From Bacillus benzoevorans (GTDB lineage Bacteria; Bacillota; Bacilli; Bacillales; Cytobacillaceae): 64,000 nt of DNA. Shown piece after piece: positions 43,951 through 52,563 of the stretch (its first letter is position 1; every line of letters begins with the position of its first letter). The notes under the pieces were generated by a model. The model saw only the letters and a list, made by a program, of their open reading frames with translations, had not been told where the DNA came from and did no database searches. The position numbers and the translations under genes are program-made. The stretch spans positions 159,573-223,572 of the forward strand of contig NZ_JACHGK010000006.1 of NCBI RefSeq assembly GCF_014207535.1. Reading direction: 5' to 3'.

Positions 43951-45213
43951 GTGTTGTTCAAGAAAAAAATATGGTTTGTCCTAATGCTGTGCGTGATGCT
44001 AATCGCTGCAGGATGTACTTCTAATAAAAATACAAAAGAAAATACCTCTGAAGAAACTAAACATGCCGATGTACTGGATAAGGACTTTGAACAGATCCTT
44101 AAAGATGCTAAAGGGACTACTGTCAGATTCTACGGGTGGGGCGGCAGCGATAAGACAAATGCCTGGATTGACAACTACCTGACGGAAAATGTAAAGAAGG
44201 ACTACGATATCAAGGTCGAACGTGTAGGCATGAATATTGATGAAGTCTTAAATATTATGCTGAACGAAAAGCAATTGAAAGTTGAAAAAGGCAGCGTTGA
44301 TGTTGTATGGATTAATGGAGAAAACTTCTTTACGGCGATGAAGAATGATTTGCTGTTTGGTCCTTTTACGGACAAACTGCCGAATTTCAATAAATATATT
44401 GATAAGAAATCACCCGATGTACAATATGATTTTGGTTATCCTGTTAAAGGGTATGAAGCTCCATACGGTAAAGCACAATTTGTCATGGTTTACGATAGTC
44501 ATCACATCGACAAAACACCGGTCGATCACCAGCAATTATTAGAATGGGCCAAAGCGAATCCAGGCAAGTTTACCTATCCGGCGCCACCTGATTTTACCGG
44601 CTCCGCTTTTGTAAGAAATATGATCTATGACATCGTAGGATATGAACAGTTCATGGATATGAAGGCGGATGAAGCGGTCGTAAGGGAGGCCATTGCTCCA
44701 GCGATTGAGTATTTTAAAGAATTAAAGCCTTATTTGTGGAAAAAGGGAGTCACTTATCCAGCTGAAGCTCCGCTGCTTGATAATATGTATGCCGATGGTG
44801 AGGTTTGGCTGACGATGTCCTATAATCCAAATTCAGCCTCTGGTGCTATTGAAACAGGCGAGTTTCCTCAGTCCACAAAAACATTTGTCTTTGATAAAGG
44901 GACAATTGGAAATACGCATTTCCTAGCCATCCCGCATAATGCACCGAATAAAGAGGGAGCTCTTGCGTTAATCAACTATATTTTAAATGTTGAGTCCCAG
45001 GCAACGAAATACGACCCGGCGACATGGGGGGATCTGCCTGTATTAGACCAAGCGAAGCTTAGTCAAGAGGAAAAGGACAGAATAGCATCCGTTGATTTGG
45101 GCGAAGCAACATTACCTGGGGATGTACTGGCAGAGCATAGAGTTCCTGAAATGCCAGCTAATCTAGTGCCAATTATCGAAAAAATTTGGCTGGAAGAAAT
45201 ACCTGGTGAATAA
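43951..45213 (+). CDS. ABC transporter substrate-binding lipoprotein (YnjB-like)
   Basis: Extracytoplasmic solute-binding protein of 420 residues with a signal peptide ending in AAGC at Cys22. The sequence VRFYGWGGSDKTNAWIDNYL, the ENFFTAMKNDLLFGPF region and PDFTGSAFVRNMIYD are in keeping with the YnjB group of type II binding proteins. AGAGAGGATG lies before GTG 43951. It heads a four-gene transporter set with two permeases and an ATPase. The ligand is unknown; genes around it suggest a sulfur-, selenium- or arsenic-related metabolite, which is inference. Confidence 0.85.
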   Translation: MLFKKKIWFVLMLCVMLIAAGCTSNKNTKENTSEETKHADVLDKDFEQILKDAKGTTVRFYGWGGSDKTNAWIDNYLTENVKKDYDIKVERVGMNIDEVLNIMLNEKQLKVEKGSVDVVWINGENFFTAMKNDLLFGPFTDKLPNFNKYIDKKSPDVQYDFGYPVKGYEAPYGKAQFVMVYDSHHIDKTPVDHQQLLEWAKANPGKFTYPAPPDFTGSAFVRNMIYDIVGYEQFMDMKADEAVVREAIAPAIEYFKELKPYLWKKGVTYPAEAPLLDNMYADGEVWLTMSYNPNSASGAIETGEFPQSTKTFVFDKGTIGNTHFLAIPHNAPNKEGALALINYILNVESQATKYDPATWGDLPVLDQAKLSQEEKDRIASVDLGEATLPGDVLAEHRVPEMPANLVPIIEKIWLEEIPGE

Positions 45214-46078
45214 TTGGCGAGGAAAGCTGCAACCCTATCTGCTGCTGGCTCCGATGCTTTTGATTTTAATCGGGATTTTCGCCGCAGGCATAATACTCGG
45301 GCTTCTGCAGAGCTTTGGATATTTCAAAGTGATTGGCTTAACTGATTTTACCCTGAAATACTACAGGGAAGTCTTAACCGATTCAGCTTTCCTATCATCA
45401 TTGAGGTTCAGCCTGTATACAGCAACCGTATCCTCCATCATAGCGGTTGTTTTAGGGATTTTACTGGCCTATTCCATCCTGCAAATGAAGGGGAATAAAG
45501 ACACGGTAGAATACCTTTACCGGATCCCTATTGCAGTGCCACATATTGTTGCGGCACTGCTTGTCTATAATATCTTTTCTCAAACAGGGATTCTGCCCAG
45601 GGTTTTATTTGAAATTGGCTTGATTCACAGTCAAGACCAGTTTCCTTCATTCCTTTATGAGGCAAACGGAGTGGGCATCATCGCCGCTTATATATGGAAG
45701 GAAACTCCCTTTGTTGCTCTAACGACGTATACGGTTCTTAAGCATGTCTCAAAAAAATTATCCGATGCAGCTTATAACCTTGGAGCCAATAAAAAACAAG
45801 TGTTTTTCTATGTACTATTACCGCTTATCATGCCTTCTGTATTGTCCTCATTTATTATTATCTTTGCCTTTTCTTTCGGAGCGTACGAGCTGCCTCTTTT
45901 GCTGGGACCGACGCAGCCAAAGGCTTTGCCGGTACAGGCCTTTATCGAATACAGCAACCCGGTCCTCGGGAACAGACCTTATGCCATGGTTTATAATATG
46001 CTGATTACCCTGATTGCGGTCATCCTGACATGGCTCTATTACAAAGCTTTTGAAAAGGTAATGAAATACACAAGGTGA
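45206..46078 (+). CDS. ABC transporter permease, N-terminal-half YnjC-like
   Basis: Membrane permease of 290 residues with six hydrophobic segments and the EAA loop LSDAAYNLGANKKQVFFYVLLPLIMPS near residue 185-210. It overlaps the end of the binding-protein gene by 8 bases. From memory, E. coli YnjC is a fused double permease of about 510 residues; here the halves are separate genes. Part of the same importer as its neighbours. Confidence 0.88.
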   Translation: MNNWRGKLQPYLLLAPMLLILIGIFAAGIILGLLQSFGYFKVIGLTDFTLKYYREVLTDSAFLSSLRFSLYTATVSSIIAVVLGILLAYSILQMKGNKDTVEYLYRIPIAVPHIVAALLVYNIFSQTGILPRVLFEIGLIHSQDQFPSFLYEANGVGIIAAYIWKETPFVALTTYTVLKHVSKKLSDAAYNLGANKKQVFFYVLLPLIMPSVLSSFIIIFAFSFGAYELPLLLGPTQPKALPVQAFIEYSNPVLGNRPYAMVYNMLITLIAVILTWLYYKAFEKVMKYTR

Positions 46079-46082
46079 TGAA

Positions 46083-46898
46083 ATGAAGAATAAAACAAAC
46101 TTACGCTATAAATGGATAGTAGGATTTTTTCTCGGCATTTTATTATTACCGCTGGCAGTGATCATCATATGGAGTTTCGCCAGGAATTGGCCTTGGCCGA
46201 AAATTTTTCCTTCTGATTTTGGGATGCGGGGTTGGGAGTATTTTATTGCCCCCTCATCAAAAAGCATCCAGGTTTTACTTTTTAGTCTTGGATTATCTTT
46301 TATTGTTACGCTGGCGGTCTTAGTGATTACCATCCCTGCTGCTAAGGCGCTGGCTTTGTATCAATTCAGGGGAAAAAGGTTGATTGAGATTCTAACCTTC
46401 GCTCCCATTATTGTTCCTACCGTGGCCGTTGCGATGGGAATCCATGTGCAGTTTATACGCATGGGGCTTGCAAATACGTTGATAGGCGTGGTATTGATCC
46501 ACCTTATCCCATGCATCCCCTATACGGTAAGGATTCTTAAATCTGTTTTTGAATTAGTGGGGGAAAAAATGGAGCTGCAGGCCCGGGTGTTAGGTGCTGG
46601 GAAAATTCAGACATATGTTTATGTCACGCTGCCTATGATCCTGCCGGGGATTATTTCCGCCGGGAGCATGGCTTTTATTGTCTCCTTCAGCCAGTATTTC
46701 TTAACATTTTTGATCGGCGGAGGGAAAATTATTACCTTTTCCATGCTGATGTTCCCGTTTGTCCAAAGCGGTGACAGGATGCTTGGCTCGGTATACAGTG
46801 TCGTATTTATTCTGACGGCCTTCATCTTCTTAATGATCATTGAAAAACTGACGAGTCGATTTTATAAGGGGAAACTAGGGGAATATCATTATGTCTAA
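46083..46898 (+). CDS. ABC transporter permease, C-terminal-half YnjC-like
   Basis: Second permease, 271 residues with six hydrophobic segments. The EAA loop is MELQARVLGAGKIQTYVYVTLPMILPG near residue 163-189. It begins 4 bases after the first permease and ends 8 bases inside the ATPase gene, so all are one translational unit. Confidence 0.9.
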   Translation: MKNKTNLRYKWIVGFFLGILLLPLAVIIIWSFARNWPWPKIFPSDFGMRGWEYFIAPSSKSIQVLLFSLGLSFIVTLAVLVITIPAAKALALYQFRGKRLIEILTFAPIIVPTVAVAMGIHVQFIRMGLANTLIGVVLIHLIPCIPYTVRILKSVFELVGEKMELQARVLGAGKIQTYVYVTLPMILPGIISAGSMAFIVSFSQYFLTFLIGGGKIITFSMLMFPFVQSGDRMLGSVYSVVFILTAFIFLMIIEKLTSRFYKGKLGEYHYV

Positions 46899-47913
46899 AA
46901 TAACAGTGAAAAACATAGCAAAATCTTTTGCTAAAAGAAAAGTGCTGGATCATATTGATTTTGAAGTAGAGGATGGAACAGTCGTTTCTCTGCTTGGACC
47001 ATCGGGATGCGGAAAAACGACGACATTGAAGGTGATTGCGGGTCTGCTTCAGCCTGATGATGGGGCTGTTTTTATCGGGGACGAAAACATTACAAAGCGG
47101 GCAACGGAAAAAAGAGGGGCGGTCATTGTCTTTCAGGACCACCTTCTTTTCCCGCATTTGAATGTGGAGCAAAACATTGGCTTCGGTCTCAAGATGGCAA
47201 AGTATCCAAGAAAGGAAATAAGGGAACGGGTCGAGGAGATGCTCGACCTCGTAAAACTAAAGGGAACGAATCGTAAGTATCCTCATGAACTCTCAGGCGG
47301 GCAGCAGCAGAGAATAGCATTAGCCAGAGCGCTCGCTGTCCGCCCAAAAGTCCTGCTGCTTGATGAGCCCTTTTCAAACCTCGATCCGAAGCTTAGGCAG
47401 GAGATTCGGGAGTTAACCTTCGCGATCCAAAGGGATTTGCGCATGACAACTATTTTAGTGACGCATGATAAAGAGGAAGCGTTAATGTCTTCGGATAAAA
47501 TTGCCTTTATGCTCAATGGCCAAATCAAACAATTTGGGACTCCGGAAGAATTGTATCAAAAGCCCAACTCAATAGAAGTGGCCCATTTCCTCGGGGAGAA
47601 AAATTTTATTCCAGGCAGGATTCAAAATGGGCGTTTCCAATCAGACATCGTAACGATACATACAGCTAAAGGAGATGCGAGTAAAGCTAAGCTTATGATA
47701 AAACCGGAGGATATCGCGATTTTTCCTGCTGGGACAATGGATCTTGAAGGAACGATTGTATCAAGAAAATATGCAGGGGAAAGAGTGTATTATACTGTTG
47801 TTGTTTTTGGAATCGAGCTTAAGGTTGTCTCCCAATCGGCATCTTTTTATAACAGTGGCGATCAAGTCTCCCTTGAAGTTCATCTAAGTGATCCGATAAT
47901 ATTTGCAGAATAG
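46891..47913 (+). CDS. ABC transporter ATP-binding protein (YnjD/PotA type)
   Basis: ATPase of the importer, 340 residues. Walker A GPSGCGKTT near residue 36, Q-loop VFQDHLLFPH, signature LSGGQQQRIALARA, Walker B VLLLDEPFSNLDP and switch His in LVTHDKEEA. It is longer than YnjD and carries a C-terminal TOBE-like domain after residue 235 (KPEDIAIFPAG), as in MalK/PotA ATPases. It overlaps the permease gene by 8 bases and is followed 17 bases later by the transferase gene, so the transporter and transferases are probably one operon. Confidence 0.92.
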   Translation: MSKITVKNIAKSFAKRKVLDHIDFEVEDGTVVSLLGPSGCGKTTTLKVIAGLLQPDDGAVFIGDENITKRATEKRGAVIVFQDHLLFPHLNVEQNIGFGLKMAKYPRKEIRERVEEMLDLVKLKGTNRKYPHELSGGQQQRIALARALAVRPKVLLLDEPFSNLDPKLRQEIRELTFAIQRDLRMTTILVTHDKEEALMSSDKIAFMLNGQIKQFGTPEELYQKPNSIEVAHFLGEKNFIPGRIQNGRFQSDIVTIHTAKGDASKAKLMIKPEDIAIFPAGTMDLEGTIVSRKYAGERVYYTVVVFGIELKVVSQSASFYNSGDQVSLEVHLSDPIIFAE

Positions 47914-47930
47914 TTGAAGGAAGAGAAGTT

Positions 47931-48605
47931 TTGATAACCATTATTATCCCAGTACTCAATGAAGAAAAGACAATCGAAAAGTGTTTAAGCAATATAATGA
48001 AGCTTTCCGGAGAAAAAGAATTGATCGTTGTCGATGGGGGAAGCCTCGATAACACGGTGGCAATAGCAAGCCGCTATGCGCGGGTCATCACTAGTGCAAA
48101 AGGAAGAGCCAAGCAGATGAATGCCGGCGCGAGAGTCGCAAAGGGGGACATTCTTTGGTTTGTTCATTCTGATTCGGAGCTCCATCTACACAGTATTTGT
48201 GCGATTGAAAAGACAATAGCAGAAAACTATATCGGGGGCTGCTTTAGGCTTTACTTCTACGATTTAGATACAAGATTTATGAGATTTTTAGCTTATTCCT
48301 CTAATCTAAGAGCAAAATATTTTAAATTGATTTTCGGCGACCAAGGTATTTTCATGAGAAGAGATATCTTTGAAAAGCTGGAAGGTTTCCGCGATATGGA
48401 GCTCATGGAGGATTGGGAGTTTTCCCGCAGAATCCACCGGCTTGGAAGGATGAAAATAATTGATAAAGAAATCGGGACTTCAGCTAGACGGTTCCAAAGG
48501 GACGGGCAGTTAAAAACTCTGCTCAAGATGCATAAAATCAAGGTCCTTTACTTATTAGGAACAGCGCCGGAAAAACTAAATAGAATCTATAGAGATGTGA
48601 GATAA
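47931..48605 (+). CDS. Family 2-like glycosyltransferase, TIGR04283 (selenodomain/arsenosugar-associated)
   Basis: The 224-residue GT-A fold protein starts with IIPVLNEEKTIEKCL and has IVVDGGSLDNT, the signature GRAKQMNAGA near residue 57 and HSDSELH, which fit the 'transferase 2, rSAM/selenodomain-associated' family, now often annotated as an arsenosugar biosynthesis glycosyltransferase. It is proposed to transfer a sugar or nucleotide in an unsolved pathway with a radical SAM enzyme. TTG 47931 follows GAAGGAAGAG. The last base of its stop codon is the first base of the next gene's ATG. Confidence 0.87.
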   Translation: MITIIIPVLNEEKTIEKCLSNIMKLSGEKELIVVDGGSLDNTVAIASRYARVITSAKGRAKQMNAGARVAKGDILWFVHSDSELHLHSICAIEKTIAENYIGGCFRLYFYDLDTRFMRFLAYSSNLRAKYFKLIFGDQGIFMRRDIFEKLEGFRDMELMEDWEFSRRIHRLGRMKIIDKEIGTSARRFQRDGQLKTLLKMHKIKVLYLLGTAPEKLNRIYRDVR

Positions 48606-49291
48606 TGGATGCTTTAATACTAATGACGAGAATCCCGATAGCGGGAAAAACAAAAACAAGGTTAATGGATTTGCTGACAGGCGATGAGTGTGCCGGGTTG
48701 CACATGGCTTTCTTGAAGGATCTGATGACCACTTTTACGGAATTAAAGGGTATCGATCTTTTTATGACCTATACGCCTAAAGATTCCTTGTCCATTCTTG
48801 AACATGTTATTCCGGAGTCGATAGAGTCCTTTCCGCAAAAGGGTGAGGATTTGGGTGAAAGGATGTTTAATGCTATAAATGAAGTTTTACAAAAGGGCTA
48901 TAAAAAGGTGGTTTTAATTGGTTCAGACATACCGGATTTGTCAGCGAGTGATATCCAAACCTCTTTCTGGCTATTGGATAAGCATGATATCGTTTTAGGA
49001 CCCACTTATGATGGAGGATATTATCTCGTTGGCATGAAAACGGCCCATGAAAGGATATTCCATATCCCGAAAAAATGGGGCGGGAAGTCCGTATTGGAAG
49101 CAACTTTTGATATTGGAAACGAGCAGAATTTAACGGTTGGGCTGGGGGCGAAATATCGCGATATTGATACGAAAGAGGACTTATTCGCATTTGCGGGAAA
49201 GCATGAAAACACAAAAACCTCCCAGACGATGAAATGGATTTTGGAATGGAGAAGTAAGGATGCTGAAAGACAAATTACTAGAACAAATTAA
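48605..49291 (+). CDS. GT-A family transferase, TIGR04282/DUF2064 (selenodomain/arsenosugar-associated)
   Basis: The 228-residue protein resembles the CofC-like 'transferase 1' partner of the preceding gene: ALILMTRIPIAGKTKTRL at the start, GEDLGERMFNAINE near residue 80, VLIGSDIPDLSASDI near residue 103 and LGPTYDGGYYLVGM near residue 132. Such proteins have a nucleotidyltransferase fold and occur next to TIGR04283 genes. Its start overlaps the previous stop by one base and its end overlaps the next gene by 32, so the three are translated together. Confidence 0.88.
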   Translation: MDALILMTRIPIAGKTKTRLMDLLTGDECAGLHMAFLKDLMTTFTELKGIDLFMTYTPKDSLSILEHVIPESIESFPQKGEDLGERMFNAINEVLQKGYKKVVLIGSDIPDLSASDIQTSFWLLDKHDIVLGPTYDGGYYLVGMKTAHERIFHIPKKWGGKSVLEATFDIGNEQNLTVGLGAKYRDIDTKEDLFAFAGKHENTKTSQTMKWILEWRSKDAERQITRTN

Positions 49292-50267
49292 GGAATATAT
49301 CGATGATAAGCAAAACTTAGGTCATTTGAATATCAATCGAAATACTGAAGTCCGGTTCCTTGCTCAAGGCGAATATAATATCAACTTTACTTTGGATTCT
49401 TCGCCAAATACATACGTTTTTAGAGTAAACACCGGCAGTCAAATGGAAAACGAAAACCAAATAAGATATGAATATGATTCGATTAAATATTTGGAACCGT
49501 CAGGCGTTACGCCAAAGGTGTTTTTTGTTGACGATTCGTTATCCTTTTTTCCATATGGGATACTGATCATGGAATTTCTTGAAGGGGAGCCGCTCCGATA
49601 TGAGAGAGATTTATCCAAAGCGGCTGCTATTTTTTCAAGGATCCATTCAGTGGATGTTCAGCATGACACCCACTTTAAAGTGGAGGATCGTATTTTCAGC
49701 GACCGGATTAAAGAAGGGGAAAGACTTCTGGCGAATATTTGGGACAGCCCGCATGTCAGCAGCGAAGTTAAAACCTTTTTTGCGCAATTTTTAGAATGGG
49801 CCAAGGTGAATCGAAGCAAGGAGCAGTATTTTATCGATGAACCTTGGCACGTTATCAATAATACAGAAGTGAATTCCCATAATTTTATTATTGGGAAGGA
49901 AAAATCCTATTTGATTGATTGGGAAAAACCGGTCATTTCTGACCCGGCCCAGGACTTAACCCAATTTATCGCCCCGACTACTACCTTGTGGAAAACAGAC
50001 TATCTTCTTAGCGAAGAGGAAAAAGACCTTTTCTTGCGCACCTATATGGAAGGATTAAAGGGTGAGGATCAAAACATTCGTGATAGAGTTCAGTTATATA
50101 CACCTTACCTCTATTTAAGGGCCCTCGCATGGTGTGCCTACGCCTTCGTGGAGTATCATGACCCGAATAAACAAATCAAGAACATGGATACCTTTGCAAA
50201 AATAAAGTCATTTTTGCAAATAGATTTTATGAAAAAATTATGCAGCCCTTTTTGGCATTTGTCTTAG
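49260..50267 (+). CDS. APH/choline-kinase-like phosphotransferase
   Basis: The 335-residue protein has the aminoglycoside phosphotransferase/choline kinase fold: a nucleotide-binding start (EYNINFTLDSSPNTYVFRVNTG near residue 38), LIMEFLEGEPL near residue 102, then NNTEVNSHNFII near residue 199 and YLIDWEKPVISDPAQDL near residue 217. In the usual HxDxxxxN catalytic loop the Asp is Glu and the His is Asn, while the metal-binding DWE is kept. It may phosphorylate a sugar or other alcohol in the transferase pathway or be an inactive relative. A terminator follows, marking the end of the operon that starts near 40.7 or 42 kb. Confidence 0.8.
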   Translation: MLKDKLLEQIKEYIDDKQNLGHLNINRNTEVRFLAQGEYNINFTLDSSPNTYVFRVNTGSQMENENQIRYEYDSIKYLEPSGVTPKVFFVDDSLSFFPYGILIMEFLEGEPLRYERDLSKAAAIFSRIHSVDVQHDTHFKVEDRIFSDRIKEGERLLANIWDSPHVSSEVKTFFAQFLEWAKVNRSKEQYFIDEPWHVINNTEVNSHNFIIGKEKSYLIDWEKPVISDPAQDLTQFIAPTTTLWKTDYLLSEEEKDLFLRTYMEGLKGEDQNIRDRVQLYTPYLYLRALAWCAYAFVEYHDPNKQIKNMDTFAKIKSFLQIDFMKKLCSPFWHLS

Positions 50268-50316
50268 GAGATCGATGCATGAAAGGGTCCGTTGCGGATG
50301 TGAAATAATGTTTGAT

Positions 50317-50343
50317 TAAAAATCCTGTTTAGCAGGATTTTTT
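50317..50343 (+). terminator. Intrinsic terminator of the transporter-transferase operon
   Basis: AAAATCCTG pairs with CAGGATTTT around a short loop and continues in T. Confidence 0.88.
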
Positions 50344-50514
50344 CTTGTTTAGTAATCGAGTCATATCGCTTGGGATATAGCCATTGTAATAATATAGATT
50401 AAAAACCATTTGTGAAATATTTCACTTAAGTATTGAAGATAAATAACATGTCGTATAAAATATAAGCATATTATTATATAAGTGAATGGTTATATAGGAA
50501 GGAGGGTGCCTTGC

Positions 50515-50811
50515 TTGGAGCATTTAGAGGTGATGGCTAAACAGTTAAAAGCCGTAAGTGATCCTAATCGTTTAAAGCTATTGGCATGTCTAAAAAAAGG
50601 GGAACTATGTGCTTGTGATTTCGTCGATGTTTTAAATGTCTCTCAACCTGCTGTCAGTCAACAATTAAAAAAGTTAAAAGAAGCAGAAATTATTGTTGAA
50701 AGATCGTCAGGAACATGGAAGCATTATCGATTAAATGATGTGCTGCCACCCTATATTCAAACGATTATTGATCACTTAGAAGAGATTTCAATTATTAAAC
50801 ACCAATGTTAG
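50515..50811 (+). CDS. arsR: ArsR-type metalloregulator
   Basis: Winged-helix repressor that leaves DNA on binding As(III) or Sb(III). The 98-residue protein has the metal site ELCACD near residue 31, with Cys32 and Cys34, and the recognition helix VSQPAVSQQLKKLKEA. TTG 50515, with AAGGAGGG 8 bases upstream, is preferred to GTG 50482, which lies upstream of that ribosome site. It overlaps no gene and starts the ars operon. A dyad-rich AT stretch near 50400-50480 (AATATTTCACTTAAG) is the probable operator. Confidence 0.92.
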   Translation: MEHLEVMAKQLKAVSDPNRLKLLACLKKGELCACDFVDVLNVSQPAVSQQLKKLKEAEIIVERSSGTWKHYRLNDVLPPYIQTIIDHLEEISIIKHQC

Positions 50812-50837
50812 TGACATCAATACGAGGAGTGATGAAG

Positions 50838-51896
50838 ATGTCAAATCAAAGTTTAACGAAAAAGCTGTCATTTTTAGATCGATATTTAACACTGTGGATT
50901 TTTGCAGCTATGGCTTTAGGTATCTTAATTGGGGTTGTAGCACCCAATTTTAAAGAGGTTCTCGATACCTTCTCAGTAGGAACGACAAATATTCCGATTG
51001 CCATAGGCTTGATCATAATGATGTATCCGCCGCTTGCGAAAGTAAAATATGAGGAAATGTGGCGTGTTTTTAAGGATTGGAAGGTTCTCTTACTATCCTT
51101 ATTTCAGAACTGGATATTAGGACCTTTCTTAATGTTCTTTTTAGCCATTATCTTTTTACATGATAAACCAGAATATATGGCCGGGTTGATTATGATTGGG
51201 CTGGCTCGTTGCATTGCCATGGTTATTGTCTGGAATGATTTGGCGCGTGGTGATCGTGAATATGTGGCTGGATTAGTAGCATTTAACTCTGTATTCCAGA
51301 TCTTATTCTATTCTGTTTTTACTTATTTCTTTTTAAATGTTCTTCCCGGTGTGTTCGGATTAGAAAATCTGACTGTTGTTATTTCAATGTGGGAAATAGC
51401 AAAAAGTGTACTCATTTATCTAGGTATTCCATTTGTCACCGGGATGTTAACACGTTTCATTGGTCTTAAGGTAAAAGGAAAGCAGTGGTATGAAGGCGAA
51501 TTCCTGCCTAAAATTTCACCACTCACACTGATTGCTTTATTATTTACGATTGTGATGATGTTCTCTCTAAAAGGAGATCAAATCATTGCTTTACCAATGG
51601 ATGTTGTCCGTATTGCTATTCCATTGTTGATTTACTTCTTAATCATGTTTGCCGTTTCTTTCTTTGCATCACGCAAAGCAGGTGCTACTTATCCTGTTAC
51701 AGCAGCTCTTTCCTTTACTGCAGCAAGTAACAACTTTGAATTAGCCATTGCTGTAGCTGTAGCAGTATTTGGGATTAACAGCGGGGAAGCATTCGCAGCT
51801 GTTATTGGACCGTTAGTCGAGGTCCCTGTCCTCATAGCTCTAGTTAATGTAGCCTTAAGATGGCAAAAGAAATATTTTAAAGTAATTAAATTATAG
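50838..51896 (+). CDS. acr3: Arsenite efflux transporter, ACR3 family
   Basis: Exports As(III) through the membrane. The 352-residue protein has ten hydrophobic segments and the ACR3 motifs GLARCIAMVIVWNDLARG near residue 130, which includes the conserved Cys, and TAASNNFELAIAVAVAVFG near residue 295. ATG 50838, 8 bases after GAGGAG, is preferred to in-frame codons upstream. This gene is often annotated as arsB in Bacillus but is not the ArsB family. Confidence 0.94.
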   Translation: MSNQSLTKKLSFLDRYLTLWIFAAMALGILIGVVAPNFKEVLDTFSVGTTNIPIAIGLIIMMYPPLAKVKYEEMWRVFKDWKVLLLSLFQNWILGPFLMFFLAIIFLHDKPEYMAGLIMIGLARCIAMVIVWNDLARGDREYVAGLVAFNSVFQILFYSVFTYFFLNVLPGVFGLENLTVVISMWEIAKSVLIYLGIPFVTGMLTRFIGLKVKGKQWYEGEFLPKISPLTLIALLFTIVMMFSLKGDQIIALPMDVVRIAIPLLIYFLIMFAVSFFASRKAGATYPVTAALSFTAASNNFELAIAVAVAVFGINSGEAFAAVIGPLVEVPVLIALVNVALRWQKKYFKVIKL

Positions 51897-51940
51897 GCTA
51901 ATTAGCTATTCTAATTTCTAAAGGGCAAGGTGAGAGTTTG

Positions 51941-52366
51941 ATGCAAAATAAAAAAACGATTTATTTTCTATGTACAGGTAATTCTTGCCGAAGCCAAATG
52001 GCAGAAGGCTGGGCAAAAAAATATTTAGATCTAAACGAATGGGATGTCCGCAGTGCCGGTATTGAAGCGCATGGTTTAAATTCGAATGCAGTAAAAGCCA
52101 TGGCAGAGGCAGGAATGGATATTTCCAGTCAAACATCCGATATCATTGAGTCCGATATTCTTAATAATGCTAATTTAGTGGTTACCTTATGCGGGGATGC
52201 TGCTGACAAATGTCCAATGACACCACCGCATGTAAAACGCGAACACTGGGGCTTTGACGACCCGGCAAAAGCGCAGGGTACAGAGGAAGAGAAATGGGCA
52301 TTCTTCCAGCGCGTTCGCGATGAAATTGGAGAAAGAATAAAACGTTTTGCTGAAACAGGAGAATAA
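51941..52366 (+). CDS. arsC: Arsenate reductase ArsC, thioredoxin-coupled
   Basis: Reduces arsenate to arsenite using thioredoxin. The 141-residue low-molecular-weight-phosphatase fold protein has the P-loop CTGNSCRSQMAE near residue 10 and the Cys pair in VTLCGDAADKCPMTPP near residues 82 and 89 that relays the disulfide. AAGGTGAG precedes ATG 51941. It completes arsR-acr3-arsC, 44 bases after acr3. Confidence 0.95.
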   Translation: MQNKKTIYFLCTGNSCRSQMAEGWAKKYLDLNEWDVRSAGIEAHGLNSNAVKAMAEAGMDISSQTSDIIESDILNNANLVVTLCGDAADKCPMTPPHVKREHWGFDDPAKAQGTEEEKWAFFQRVRDEIGERIKRFAETGE

Positions 52367-52513
52367 CACAATCAAATAGCCGGGTGGTTCACACTCTTGG
52401 TTTTCTTTAACATGAAAAAATAAGCAAATACTTATTTAATGATATTAAGGAGGGGAAGCTGCTCAGTCTTAGCCCTTCTCCTCTTATTTGTACAAATGAA
52501 GAAGGATGCTATG

Positions 52514-52560
52514 AAAAAAAAGACGGTTCTTCCCACCTTATAGTAGGAGAATCGTCTTTT
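52514..52560 (-). terminator. Terminator of the ArsM-like gene
   Basis: On the minus strand AAAAGACGATTCT pairs with AAGAACCGTCTTTT and runs into T, starting just past the stop at 52564. The distance supports the gene continuing through the UGA at 52735. Confidence 0.85.
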
Positions 52561-52563
52561 ACC

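Noticed and set aside
50805..50837. Upstream in-frame ATG as the start of acr3
   Set aside because: It overlaps the arsR end and lies upstream of the GAGGAG ribosome site that fits ATG 50838.
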